From positions 1,238,501 to 1,302,500 of the forward strand of contig NZ_CP113162.1 of assembly GCF_029030725.1 (NCBI RefSeq): a DNA stretch of 64,000 nt, read 5' to 3'. Position 1 is the stretch's first letter; every line of letters starts with the position of its first letter. Both the position numbers and the translations under genes were made by a program. Below are positions 9,023-16,964 of the stretch, in pieces. The notes beneath the pieces are model-generated. The model saw only the letters and a list, made by a program, of their open reading frames with translations, made no database searches and had not been told where the DNA came from. This DNA comes from [Pseudomonas] carboxydohydrogena. Lineage in GTDB: Bacteria > Pseudomonadota > Alphaproteobacteria > Rhizobiales > Xanthobacteraceae.

Positions 9023-9091
9023 GGCGCTCTCCTCTCGGAGAGATAACGCGCCGGATGCTGCGAAGTTCAAAACGGAAAGCTCAAAATAAGA

Positions 9092-9125
9092 GGCCCGGCG
9101 GGAGGGTCGGAGATCTCGCCGGGCC
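9092..9125 (-). terminator. Stem-loop at the end of the nirK operon
   Basis: GGCCCGGCG (9092-9100) and CGCCGGGCC (9117-9125) form a perfect 9-bp stem 22 bases past the nirK stop. No strong T-tract. Confidence 0.55.
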
Positions 9126-9146
9126 ATGATCCTTCCGGGGACGCAG

Positions 9147-10097
9147 TTACATTCTCGGAAGGATCTTGTCGCCATGGCCCATCGAAGGATCGGCCTTGTT
9201 ACTGAACATGATCACCGCAATGGAGCCGGAAAGGGCGGCGCGCATCGAGTGGTTCACGAGGGCATAGGCGCCTTCCTTCGGGGAGATGATGTCGAAGGTC
9301 GCGGCATCGCCGGGAGCCACGGTGAAGTTCTGCATTCCGACCAGCACGTTCTTCGGATTGCCTGACGGGTAGACGCGATCCCAGATGCCCGCGATCGGAT
9401 GAAAGCCGGAGAATTCGTTCGGGCCCGCGTTGATGAGGTAGACGCGCACGCGCTCGCCCGGCTTTGCTTCGAGCGTTTGCGTGGCGTTGACGTCATGCAC
9501 CGGGTCGTACTGGAAGGGGACGGCGTTGAACGCGTCGTGCTGCCAGTTGTTGGCCATCATGCCCTTGACGTCTTCCGGATTGTCGAAGGTCTGGTGCTCG
9601 ACCAGGATATATTCGCGATCGGCCTTTGGCATCGCGTTCGGATCTTTCGGATCGATGATGATCGCGCCGATCATGCCGCGCGCGATATGCTGAATCATCG
9701 GATCGGCGCCGCAATGGTAGAAGAACGCTCCGGGGTTGTCGGCCGTGAAGGTGAACGTCTTGGTCTCGCCGGGCTTGATCGGCGCGAACTCGGTGAGAAC
9801 ATCCGCACGCGCGGCATGGAAGTCGATGGAGTGCGAGTTCTTGTTACCCGGATCGTTGGTCAGCGTGAACTCGATGGTATCGCCTTCGGTAGCGCGGACC
9901 ACGGGGCCGGGAATCTGGCCGTCATAGGTCCAGCCGATCGCCTTGTGGCCCTCATTGTCGATCGGCACCATGGTCTCCTTGGCCGTGAGGTTGACCTTGA
10001 CGATCTTGGCCTCGGCATCGCTGGTGATAGCACTCGCGCAAGCCGCTATCGCCACCACGCCGCCTGCCATCAGCGCGGCCCGCAAAGTTCTGTTCAT
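9147..10097 (-). CDS. nirK: Copper-containing nitrite reductase (NirK family)
   Basis: Reduces nitrite to nitric oxide in the periplasm. The 316-residue product has a signal/lipoprotein-like leader (AAC at residues 18-20) and two cupredoxin domains. Every copper ligand of the family is visible: type 1 copper His89, Cys129, His137 and Met142; type 2 copper His94, His128 and His283; and the catalytic Asp92 (IDFHAA) and His233 (GFHPIAGIWD). The context, last gene of a four-gene operon after two cytochromes c and a multicopper oxidase, matches ncgABC-nirK. It is shorter than class I NirK (about 360), so a divergent clade is likely. Confidence 0.85.
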   Translation of the reverse strand: MNRTLRAALMAGGVVAIAACASAITSDAEAKIVKVNLTAKETMVPIDNEGHKAIGWTYDGQIPGPVVRATEGDTIEFTLTNDPGNKNSHSIDFHAARADVLTEFAPIKPGETKTFTFTADNPGAFFYHCGADPMIQHIARGMIGAIIIDPKDPNAMPKADREYILVEHQTFDNPEDVKGMMANNWQHDAFNAVPFQYDPVHDVNATQTLEAKPGERVRVYLINAGPNEFSGFHPIAGIWDRVYPSGNPKNVLVGMQNFTVAPGDAATFDIISPKEGAYALVNHSMRAALSGSIAVIMFSNKADPSMGHGDKILPRM

Positions 10098-10146
10098 CGT
10101 ATGCTCCTTTATAAAACTGATTCCGTTTTTGTCGTTGCGTGCAAGA

Positions 10147-10548
10147 TCACTTGCCGCAATGGCAGACCGTTCTGAGGTACTTCACCATTTCGGTGATCTG
10201 CTTGTCCGACAGGACCGCGCCCCAGCTCGGCATCAACACGGACTTGTTGACCGCGAGGCCGCCTTCCTTGATCGCCTTGAACAGCTCCTCGTCAGGCGTA
10301 TCGCCCATGCCCTTGCTGTCGGTGTGGTCGCGCGGACGAACCGAGAGGCCGGGGAGGTTGACGCCGGTGCCGTTGCGCTTGAGGCCGTGGCACTGTGCGC
10401 AATAGACGTTGTAGACCTGATCGATCGGCGGATCGGCGCGGCCGGTCTCCGGGGTGAGAAGCAGGGCGGCGGCGGCAAGCGCGGGAACAAGCACGAGGCT
10501 TTTCCATGGCCGTGACGTGGGAGCCGGATGTTTCGCGAAGCTGCTCAT
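10147..10548 (-). CDS. ncgC: Periplasmic monohaem cytochrome c (NcgC-like)
   Basis: A 133-residue class I cytochrome c. A cytoplasmic stretch of about 17 residues precedes a hydrophobic signal/anchor (residues 18-34). The haem motif CAQCH is at 50-54 and the likely Met ligand is in VLMPSWG (Met106). Its ATG overlaps the stop of the upstream dihaem cytochrome by four bases (ATGA), so the two are translationally coupled. It probably passes electrons to the nitrite reductase encoded 49 bases downstream. The symbol is by gene order and cytochrome type. Confidence 0.8.
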   Translation of the reverse strand: MSSFAKHPAPTSRPWKSLVLVPALAAAALLLTPETGRADPPIDQVYNVYCAQCHGLKRNGTGVNLPGLSVRPRDHTDSKGMGDTPDEELFKAIKEGGLAVNKSVLMPSWGAVLSDKQITEMVKYLRTVCHCGK

Positions 10549-11225
10549 TTCTTGTCTCCCCGGCCTTGTATCGACAGGTATGCGGTGATCCGCTGGATGT
10601 CCTGATCCTTCAGGCTGAGAGTCGGCATCCAGATGTGCGGATCGAATTTCTGCGGATCGATGGTGTAGGCAGCGATGAAGTCAGGTTGCAGCCGCGCGCC
10701 GGCATCGGTGAGTTCAGGTCCCGAAAAACCGCCTTGCCCGTTTTCGCCTTGATGACAGGTGACGCAGCCACGCAATTTGGTGAAGGCAAGCGCGCCCATG
10801 CGCGCGCCGCCGGTGTCGCCCTTGAAGGTGCCCGCGGGCACGAGGTCCGGCGCTTTCAACGTCATCAGCGCGGCAGCGGCACTTTCCGCGGCGGCCTTCG
10901 TGAGCTTGGGGTGCGGAGTGATTTTGGATGGGTCCGGCACATCGTGCTCAGGCCCTTCCATGATCGTCTTGAAATAGGGATAGCCCGCCGGGCGGATCGG
11001 CTTGGGATCCTGCAACCAGGCCACCAGCCAGTCGGCATTGAATTTGCTGCCGGCGTACCAGAGGTCGGGCCCCTTGCGGGACATCAGCCGTTCGAGGGAC
11101 GTATCTGTCGGCTTGGTGAGAGCGTGGCATGAGGCGCAACTGGCGTCGAGCTTGTCGGCGGCATGAGCCCCGCTGAGCAGAGCCACGGTCAGCACCGCGC
11201 TTGCCAAAGGCAGTTTGTATTTCAT
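10545..11225 (-). CDS. ncgB: Periplasmic dihaem cytochrome c (NcgB-like)
   Basis: A 226-residue exported protein with signal MKYKLPLASAVLTVALLSGAHA and two haem sites, CASCH (30-34) and CVTCH (154-158), about 120 residues apart, each in its own cytochrome c domain. GAGGA lies eight bases before ATG 11225; an ATG five codons earlier has no site. It is the second gene of the operon, 21 bases after the multicopper oxidase stop. Role: electron transfer between the oxidase/quinone pool and NirK (inference from context). Confidence 0.8.
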   Translation of the reverse strand: MKYKLPLASAVLTVALLSGAHAADKLDASCASCHALTKPTDTSLERLMSRKGPDLWYAGSKFNADWLVAWLQDPKPIRPAGYPYFKTIMEGPEHDVPDPSKITPHPKLTKAAAESAAAALMTLKAPDLVPAGTFKGDTGGARMGALAFTKLRGCVTCHQGENGQGGFSGPELTDAGARLQPDFIAAYTIDPQKFDPHIWMPTLSLKDQDIQRITAYLSIQGRGDKK

Positions 11226-11246
11226 CTTGGTTTTCCTCATTCGGCA

Positions 11247-12302
11247 CTAGGGTGCCGGCACTCCCTTGAACGCGGAGCTTTCGTACATGCCGAGCGGCTT
11301 CTTCAGCGATTCCTCGTAGTAGAAGTCGGGCACGAATTGCTTGTTCTTCCAGGTGTAGAAGGACTGCTCCTTCACCGGGATTTCCTCGTATTCGATGGTG
11401 GTCATCATGCCGCCCATCGGCGACTTGCCGTTCACGGTGTGGCGATCGATGTGATCGTGAACCATCCAGATGCCGGGATTGTCGGCGCGAAGAATCAGGT
11501 CGTAGCGCTCGCCGGGGCCGAACAGGATGGTGTCGGCGAGATAGGGGTTGGCGAGCGGCCGTCCGTCCTTGGCATAGACTTCGAAGTCATGCCCATGGAT
11601 GTGGATCGAGTGCAGTTCGTCTCCCGCGCCGATCAGGCGAATCCGGATGACGTCGCCTTGCTTGATGCGCAGCGGCTGGGTGTCGGGAAATGCCTTGCCG
11701 TTGACGGTGAAGAAGTCAGGTTCGTCGCCGGGAATGCCGCCCTGGCCGGGCTTGTTCGCCCACTGGGAGACCCAGCTCGAGAACATCATGATGTAGTCTT
11801 TGGTGACTTCCTTCTCGACCGCGGGCGGGTCTTTCGGATCGACGATCAGAGGTCCCCACATGCCGCGCATCGCGACATGCTCGTTCACGTTGACGTGGCA
11901 GTGGTACCACATCGTGCCGGAAGGTTCGGCCTTGAAGCGATAGGTGAAGGTTTCGCCGGGCGCGATCGCGGGTTGTGTCGTATCCGGAACGCCGTCGTTC
12001 TTCCAGCTTCCGCGCTGGAACATGCCGTGCCAATGGATCGTGTGCGGCAGCGTGGTCTGGTTCTCGACGTCGATGACGAGATCGTCGCCTTCCTTGACGT
12101 GAATCAACGGTCCCGGAGTCTGGCCGTTGAACGAGAATGTGTGGAAGGTCTGCTTATCCACCAGCGTGAGGATGGTGTCCTCGATCGTCATCGAGAAATG
12201 GCGGGTTTCCGCGATGGCAGGGGAGACAAGCATCGTCAGCCCCGAGGCGATAACGGCAGAGAGGAGGGTAGCGATAGGCAAGCGTCGTCCGTAGGCAGTC
12301 AT
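11247..12302 (-). CDS. ncgA: Two-domain multicopper oxidase (NcgA-like)
   Basis: A 351-residue periplasmic blue copper oxidase with a signal peptide ending near SPAIA. Copper motifs: HTIHWHG (His87, 90, 92), WYHCHVNVNEH (His134, Cys135, His136, His142), HSIHIHGHDF (231-240) and VHDHIDRH (282-288). The only Cys type 1 ligand is in domain 1; the second domain has HDH where three-domain laccases have HCH. This is the two-domain type with T1 copper in domain 1, active as a trimer with interdomain T2/T3 sites. It heads the nirK operon and carries a dyad 12 bases before the start. Confidence 0.85.
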   Translation of the reverse strand: MTAYGRRLPIATLLSAVIASGLTMLVSPAIAETRHFSMTIEDTILTLVDKQTFHTFSFNGQTPGPLIHVKEGDDLVIDVENQTTLPHTIHWHGMFQRGSWKNDGVPDTTQPAIAPGETFTYRFKAEPSGTMWYHCHVNVNEHVAMRGMWGPLIVDPKDPPAVEKEVTKDYIMMFSSWVSQWANKPGQGGIPGDEPDFFTVNGKAFPDTQPLRIKQGDVIRIRLIGAGDELHSIHIHGHDFEVYAKDGRPLANPYLADTILFGPGERYDLILRADNPGIWMVHDHIDRHTVNGKSPMGGMMTTIEYEEIPVKEQSFYTWKNKQFVPDFYYEESLKKPLGMYESSAFKGVPAP

Positions 12303-12555
12303 GGCGAGCCTTTAAGATACATTTATAATAGGTGTTTTGTGACGAGACCGTCAGAAAGCGCCCGGCAGGGAGAGGAAGGCTGCCGGACGCTTCCTGTCAG
12401 GCCCCCGAAGATGTGGAAGGATGTTTCATGATCGATCCCCAAATCGAATTTGATGAAACGCACCCTGTCACTGTTATTGTTCCAAAGCAATATTTAAAAT
12501 ATATGTTTTAACGATCTTCCCGATAAAATATTTCGGGCCACGATGTTTTTTCGTT
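12303..12555. other. Intergenic region upstream of the nirK operon
   Basis: Besides the dyad at 12314 it holds a stem-loop at 12356-12392 (AAGCG-CCGGCAG pairing with CTGCCGG-CGCTT), a TTG-N8-CAA motif at 12477-12490 that could be an NnrR/FNR-type half-conserved site, and a second AT-rich dyad around 12484-12506 that also matches the NsrR consensus at 16 of 23 positions. No ORF was recognised. Confidence 0.4.
12314..12336 (-). promoter_or_regulatory. NsrR-like dyad upstream of the nirK operon
   Basis: A 23-base imperfect dyad containing ATACATTTATAAT, matching 16 of 23 positions of the NsrR consensus that I remember (AAGATGCATTT paired with AAATGCATCTT). It shares 19 of 23 bases with the element at 60533. 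It lies 12-34 bases before the oxidase start, where a repressor could block transcription. No nsrR gene is in the window. Confidence 0.5.
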
Positions 12556-13191
12556 TCACATTCCGGCAACGCACAAGGCTTCAAGCGCTAATCGGCTGAC
12601 TCCGACCTGTTGGGCGGCTTCAGGCATGATTTGCCACAGCCGCGCGTACCACAGCGGATCGTTTCCGACAGTGCGCATCAATCCGACGAACTTGACGAGC
12701 GCGGGTTTTGGCTTGCCGTTCTGCAACATCCAGTGAGCCATATAGAAGCGGGCCACGAGATCGTTCGGGTTTGCTTGCAGGACGTCCTCAAACTCAATTC
12801 GCGCCCGCTCGCTGATTTTCCCATGATCGGAAAGTGCCAGAGCCTCGCCAAGAGCCGCGCGCAGAGACGTGTTGGTCCGGTCGTCGGCGACCGCCTGTTC
12901 GAGAGCCGGCACAGCGAGTGCAGGCAAGCCGCTGTCGAGCAGGGCGCCGCCAAGGATGCTCCATTTTTGAGGTGGTCTGGACGTCAGGAGTTTGGGGAGA
13001 TCAGGCAGACTCCCGATCGGGTCGGGGAGAGCGGTTGCCGCACTGTTGAGTGGCGCGGTGATGCGGTGGGTTGTGAGCGGCGGCAGCCTCGTCAATGCGA
13101 TAGCGGAGATGGCTCCGATGCCGATGCCTGCCATTGAGGCGGCAATATAGAGCCGCCGCCCGGCGCAAATGCTTCGCAAGGTAAAAGCCAT
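12556..13191 (-). CDS. Membrane-anchored TPR protein, CcmH/CycH-like
   Basis: A 211-residue protein with one N-terminal transmembrane segment (about residues 13-33) and a TPR region in the C-terminal half (SILGGALLDSGLPALAVPALEQAV, LGEALALSDHGKISERARIEFEDVLQANPNDLVARFYMAHWMLQNGKPKPALVKF). The repeat type and the NPNDLVARFYMA stretch resemble the periplasmic TPR domain of the cytochrome c maturation factor CcmI/CycH. Its place just upstream of two c-type cytochrome genes suggests help in haem attachment for this operon (inference). A NsrR-like dyad lies 44 bases upstream. It could also be a general scaffold. Confidence 0.6.
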   Translation of the reverse strand: MAFTLRSICAGRRLYIAASMAGIGIGAISAIALTRLPPLTTHRITAPLNSAATALPDPIGSLPDLPKLLTSRPPQKWSILGGALLDSGLPALAVPALEQAVADDRTNTSLRAALGEALALSDHGKISERARIEFEDVLQANPNDLVARFYMAHWMLQNGKPKPALVKFVGLMRTVGNDPLWYARLWQIMPEAAQQVGVSRLALEALCVAGM

Positions 13192-13234
13192 GTTCGACTC
13201 CGCAAAAAGGGTTGTCTCTTACGGCTTCCGATTT

Positions 13235-13257
13235 AAGATGTAAATAAAATATATGAT
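13235..13257 (-). promoter_or_regulatory. Possible third NsrR-like dyad, upstream of the TPR gene
   Basis: An AT-rich 23-base stretch beginning AAGATG with central TAAAAT matches 16 of 23 positions of the NsrR consensus as I remember it. It sits 44 bases before the TPR start. AT-richness alone gives some matches, so support is modest. Confidence 0.3.
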
Positions 13258-13299
13258 ATAGAGAAAATATCGCGAAGTGTTGTATCGATGATTCAGATA

Positions 13300-14301
13300 T
13301 CAGGCGCCGTGGCGATCTCGCCATGCGGGCAGCGCGTCCGCAAAGGGCAGGGCGCGTCCCTCGTAAACGCCGCGCGCGATGGCGCGTGCAACCACGTTGG
13401 CGGCCTCCATCCCGAGTTGCGTCAGGCCATACAGGGGATCGACCGGCTTATTCCCAAGCGATATGGCGAACACGATGTCGCCGTCGAGCGGCGCATGGGC
13501 TGGATAGATCGCGCGCGCAAAGCCGGTCTGCGCGAGGATCGCAAGCCGCCGGGCTTGCGGCTTGGTCAGCGCCGCGTCGGTTGCGACGACGACGAGCGTG
13601 GTGTTCTCGCCGGCGCTGGCGCGATCGGCGCCCTTCAGGCGAGGCGCGAGCATGTCGGGTGTGAAGGTCTGCGGCAGGCCACGGCCGCCGAATTCGCCGT
13701 TCTGCTCAAAAGGCGCGGACCAGAACCAGGGGCCGTCGCCGACGGTGACGGTGCCGACCGCGTTGACCACGGCCAGCGCCGCGATATTGATGCCGCCAAG
13801 CGTGGTCGCCGACGCGGAGCCAAGGCCGCCTTTGAAATTAGCGGTGGTCGCGCCATATCCCGCGCCCGCATTGCCCAGCGCGAAGCTACCGCCCGTGGCG
13901 CTCATTGCCGCCTCGAAGCCGAGATCGCGATAAGGCGAAAAGCGGCCCCATGCCTTGTCGCCACCGTTCAAAAGATCGAACACCACCGCGCCCGGCACGA
14001 TCGGCACGCGCGCGTCTCCGATGGCGAATCCGCGCCCCTGTTCGGCAAGGCAGGCCTGCACGCCGCCGCCGGTCTCCAGTCCGAAGGCCGAACCGCCGGA
14101 GAGCGCCAGCCCGTCGATCCTCTCCACCGTGTTGGCAAGATCGAGCAGCGCGCTGTCTCGCGTGCCGGGTCCACCGCCGCGAATGTCGAGTGCGGCGACC
14201 GCAGGCGTGTCGAACAGGATCGCGGTTGCGCCGGACGCCAGAATCTCGTCATGCGCGTGGCCGACCCTGATGCCTTCGATATCGGTGAGAAGATTCTTCA
14301 T
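13300..14301 (-). CDS. P1 family peptidase (DmpA/BapA type)
   Basis: A 333-residue N-terminal-nucleophile aminopeptidase of the DmpA fold, which cleaves itself into two chains before the catalytic Ser. Family signatures: GIRVGHAHD (residues 9-17), RGGGPGTRDSALLD, LSGGSAFGLETGGG and the autoprocessing region NTTLVVVATDAALTKPQARRLA, where the residue after NT would be the nucleophile; here the order is ENTT, so Thr replaces the usual Ser. GGGAGG lies four bases before ATG 14301; the frame open to 14421 lacks a site. No partner gene indicates the natural peptide. Confidence 0.85.
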   Translation of the reverse strand: MKNLLTDIEGIRVGHAHDEILASGATAILFDTPAVAALDIRGGGPGTRDSALLDLANTVERIDGLALSGGSAFGLETGGGVQACLAEQGRGFAIGDARVPIVPGAVVFDLLNGGDKAWGRFSPYRDLGFEAAMSATGGSFALGNAGAGYGATTANFKGGLGSASATTLGGINIAALAVVNAVGTVTVGDGPWFWSAPFEQNGEFGGRGLPQTFTPDMLAPRLKGADRASAGENTTLVVVATDAALTKPQARRLAILAQTGFARAIYPAHAPLDGDIVFAISLGNKPVDPLYGLTQLGMEAANVVARAIARGVYEGRALPFADALPAWRDRHGA

Positions 14302-14422
14302 GGCGCCTCCCGGCACCAGATGAGCGCGTCCATCGCACGCGGTCAATCCGCCCGCGTTACACGCGCGGAGGCGCTCACACGTAAAAGTGAGGCCTTGCGC
14401 TTCGATGAGCGATAGAGGCATT

Positions 14423-14589
14423 TAGTGTGGTGGTTCGAGAGGTTCGCTCGTTTTCTCCGCGAGCTCCTCAAGCGAACCTCTCGAACCTAAACCACACTAG
14501 AATCATAAGTTTGCTAGTGTCTTTTCGAATCCGAAGTTCGCGACGGAAGGTGCTGCACGATGAGACGAACTTCGGATTCGGGACACTAG
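14423..14589. repeat. Tandem double-hairpin element, copy A
   Basis: Two long hairpins in a row. Hairpin 1: arms 14423-14448 and 14471-14499, with a three-base bulge eight bases from the base. Hairpin 2: arms 14514-14540 and 14566-14589, also bulged by three bases about eight from the base. Both have CTAG at their feet, joined by the spacer AATCATAAGTTTG. The element ends five bases before the ccdA start. Copy B is at 56915-57081. Confidence 0.85.
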
Positions 14590-14593
14590 CCGC

Positions 14594-15328
14594 ATGATTC
14601 AGAACATCTCCATCCCGACAGCCTTGTTCGCGGGTTTCGTCAGCTTCCTGTCGCCTTGCGTGCTGCCTCTGGTGCCGGCCTATCTCGTGTACCTGACGGG
14701 CGCCACGGTCGAGCACGTCGCGAGCGAGGAAAAGCCCGCGGCGTCGCGCCGCGCGGTGCTGCTGTGCGCGCTTCTGTTCGTGCTGGGTTTTTCCACGGTC
14801 TTCGTCGGCCTTGGGGCCAGCGCGAGCGTGATCGGTTCGGCCCTGCGGCGCTGGTCGGCTGAACTGTCGATCGCGGCCGGGATCGTCATCATCATAATGG
14901 GGCTGCACTTCCTCGGCCTGACGCGCATCGGCTTTCTGATGCGCGAGGGGCGGGTGCAGATCTCGAAGCCGATCGGGTTATGGGGCGCCTATGTGATGGG
15001 GCTTGCCTTCGCGTTCGGCTGGACGCCCTGCATCGGGCCGGTGCTGGCCGCGATCCTGTCGATCGCGGCGTCCGAGAATACGGTTCAGAAGGGCGCGCTG
15101 CTGCTCGCGGTGTATTCGGCGGGGCTTGGAATTCCGTTCCTGCTGGCGGCGTTCCTGATCGAGCGTTCGTCCTCGGCACTCGCGCGGCTGAGGCGCTATC
15201 TCCCGACCGTGGAGCGCGTCATGGGCGGGCTGATGGTGCTCGTCGGCATCGCGTTTCTCACCGGCGCGGTGTCGAATATCGGGGTCTGGCTGCTGGAGGC
15301 TTTCCCGGCGCTGCAAAGCATCGGGTGA
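14594..15328 (+). CDS. ccdA: Cytochrome c biogenesis protein CcdA
   Basis: A six-helix inner-membrane thiol transporter of 244 residues that passes reducing power from cytoplasmic thioredoxin to periplasmic apocytochrome c-maturation or DsbD-like partners. The two catalytic Cys lie in FLSPCVLPLVPAYL (Cys22) and GWTPCIGPVLAAI (about Cys143). No periplasmic DsbD domains are attached. The start codon follows the double-hairpin element by four bases, so its ribosome site (GGGAC in the right arm) may be held in a hairpin. Context: 2 kb from the cytochrome-rich nirK operon, opposite strand. Confidence 0.92.
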   Translation: MIQNISIPTALFAGFVSFLSPCVLPLVPAYLVYLTGATVEHVASEEKPAASRRAVLLCALLFVLGFSTVFVGLGASASVIGSALRRWSAELSIAAGIVIIIMGLHFLGLTRIGFLMREGRVQISKPIGLWGAYVMGLAFAFGWTPCIGPVLAAILSIAASENTVQKGALLLAVYSAGLGIPFLLAAFLIERSSSALARLRRYLPTVERVMGGLMVLVGIAFLTGAVSNIGVWLLEAFPALQSIG

Positions 15329-15352
15329 GGCTCTCTCCCGGAGGAGAGAGCC
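15329..15352. terminator. Stem-loop between ccdA and livK
   Basis: GGCTCTCTCC and GGAGAGAGCC make a perfect 10-bp stem with loop CGGA between the convergent ccdA and the substrate-binding gene. No T-tract. Confidence 0.6.
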
Positions 15353-15359
15353 CGCGCGT

Positions 15360-16472
15360 TCAGTTTGGCAGTTCGGCGTAGCCGCCCTTGTCGTCCCACT
15401 TATAGACGACGTAACCGGTCTGCTTGATGTCGCCCTTGGCGTCGAACGACAACGGACCAATGACCGTATTCCATTCACCGGCCTTGATGGCGGTAGCGAC
15501 CTTCTGCGGGTCGGTGGTGTTGGCCTTGGCGGCGGCCTGCGACCAGACCTGGAAAGCCGCGTAGGTGTAGAGCGTGTAGCCTTCCGGATCGACATTCTTC
15601 GCCTTGAACTTGTCGACGATGGCCTTCGCGTCCGGACGGTTGCGCGGATCGGGGCCGAAGGTGAACAGCGTGCCGGCCGCGAGCGGGCCGGTGATGGAGG
15701 CGAATTCCTTGTCGTTCATGGCGTCGCCCGCCATCATCACGGTCTTGAGGCCCTGATCGCGCATCTGGCGCAGGATCAATCCTGCTTCCTGATGGTAGCC
15801 GCCGATATAGACGAGGTCGATGTTCTCGCGCTTGAGGCGCGACACGATGGAGTTAAAGTCCTTGTCGCCCTTGTTGTAGGATTCGAACATCTTCTCCTGA
15901 AGGCCGCCTGCATTGAGCGCCTTCTTGGTCTCATCCGCGAGGCCCTTGCCGTAGGTGGTCTTGTCATTGAGGATGGCGATGTTCTTGCCTTGATAGTGCT
16001 TCAGCAGATACGCCGCCGCCGCGCTGCCCTGCTGGTCGTCCCGTCCGCAAACGCGAAACACGTTCCACAGTTTACGCTCGGTCAGAAGCGGGTTGGTCGA
16101 ACCCGGGCTGATCTGAAGGACGTTACCGTCGGCATAAACTTCCGAAGCCGGAATCGAGGAAGACGAGCAATAATGTCCGGCCACGAAAACCGAGCCATTG
16201 TTTGCGATCTTCTCGGCGATCGAGCGGGCCTGCTTCGGATCGCAGGCATCGTCGCCGATTTGCAGCGCGAGCTTCTTGCCCAGCACGCCGCCAGATGCGT
16301 TGATGTCGGCGACGGCCTGTTCGGCGCCGTTGCGCAGTTGCCGCCCGAAGGCGGATTCGCCGCCCGTCATGGGGCCGGCGACGGCGACCGGAAGGGTTTG
16401 TGCCATGGCCTGCGCGGAGAAGCCGAGCAAGGCGGCCGCACAGGTTACGGCAAGCAAGCGGATAGGGGTCAT
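15360..16472 (-). CDS. livK: Branched-chain amino-acid ABC transporter, periplasmic binding protein
   Basis: A 370-residue Leu/Ile/Val-binding-type periplasmic protein with signal MTPIRLLAVTCAAALLGFSAQAMAQ. The mature part starts LPVAVAGPMTGGESAFGRQL and includes KLALQIGDDACDPKQARSIA and FVAGHYCSSSSIPAS, family hallmarks. GAGGG lies nine bases before the ATG at 16472; the ATG at 16481 overlaps that site. It is the last gene of a six-gene minus-strand Liv operon, separated by 120 bases from the small membrane protein. Actual ligand (branched-chain, or another amino acid) is not shown by sequence. Confidence 0.88.
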   Translation of the reverse strand: MTPIRLLAVTCAAALLGFSAQAMAQTLPVAVAGPMTGGESAFGRQLRNGAEQAVADINASGGVLGKKLALQIGDDACDPKQARSIAEKIANNGSVFVAGHYCSSSSIPASEVYADGNVLQISPGSTNPLLTERKLWNVFRVCGRDDQQGSAAAAYLLKHYQGKNIAILNDKTTYGKGLADETKKALNAGGLQEKMFESYNKGDKDFNSIVSRLKRENIDLVYIGGYHQEAGLILRQMRDQGLKTVMMAGDAMNDKEFASITGPLAAGTLFTFGPDPRNRPDAKAIVDKFKAKNVDPEGYTLYTYAAFQVWSQAAAKANTTDPQKVATAIKAGEWNTVIGPLSFDAKGDIKQTGYVVYKWDDKGGYAELPN

Positions 16473-16592
16473 GCGTGTCATCCCTCGGTGAAGATCAGAA
16501 ATGAAATGGAAGTGTATAGTCGAACGAATTGACCGCCGAGTCATCCATGAAAGTTGGCCGGAGGGGCGGTTGCAGGCAGTTTTAATACGACT

Positions 16593-16964
16593 TTAATGCG
16601 ACGGACCATGCTGCGGTGCATCTTGTCGCAGCTTCCAGCCCAGCGGGCCGCTGGCTTCGTAAAGCCAGTAATATTGCCGCACCATCTGCCGGGCACGGGT
16701 GTACTGGAACGCGAGGCAGATCACGGCGAGCATGACCGCCGTTTCAGCAATCCAGGGCAGGACCGCAAACAGTGTTTCCTCGAACAGTGCGAAGTGCACG
16801 AAGCGCACGGCCATTGCCATCGGAATCGCGGCCAGCACCGCGACATGGATGCCGCGCCATGTCCGGGCGATAGCGCTTCCGGCGAGCCACGCGCCGCCAC
16901 CACCGAGAATGAGGGTGAGGATGACCGACTGCCACCAGGCCTCGTTGGCGTAAAGATCGTGCAT
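16593..16964 (-). CDS. DUF6867-type small membrane protein of the Liv operon
   Basis: A 123-residue protein with three hydrophobic segments (SVILTLILGGGGAWLAGSAIA, VAVLAAIPMAMAVRFVHFALF, ETAVMLAVICLAFQYT) and a polar tail ending QDAPQHGPSH. Proteins of this kind regularly sit inside branched-chain amino-acid transporter operons of Rhizobiales; I assign it to DUF6867 from memory. Its start overlaps the livF stop by one base (TGATG), so translation is coupled. Function unknown; perhaps a transporter accessory. Confidence 0.7.
   Translation of the reverse strand: MHDLYANEAWWQSVILTLILGGGGAWLAGSAIARTWRGIHVAVLAAIPMAMAVRFVHFALFEETLFAVLPWIAETAVMLAVICLAFQYTRARQMVRQYYWLYEASGPLGWKLRQDAPQHGPSH

Noticed and set aside
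11163-12431. 422-codon plus-strand frame opposite the multicopper oxidase
   Set aside because: Shadow; the minus-strand product has all copper motifs.
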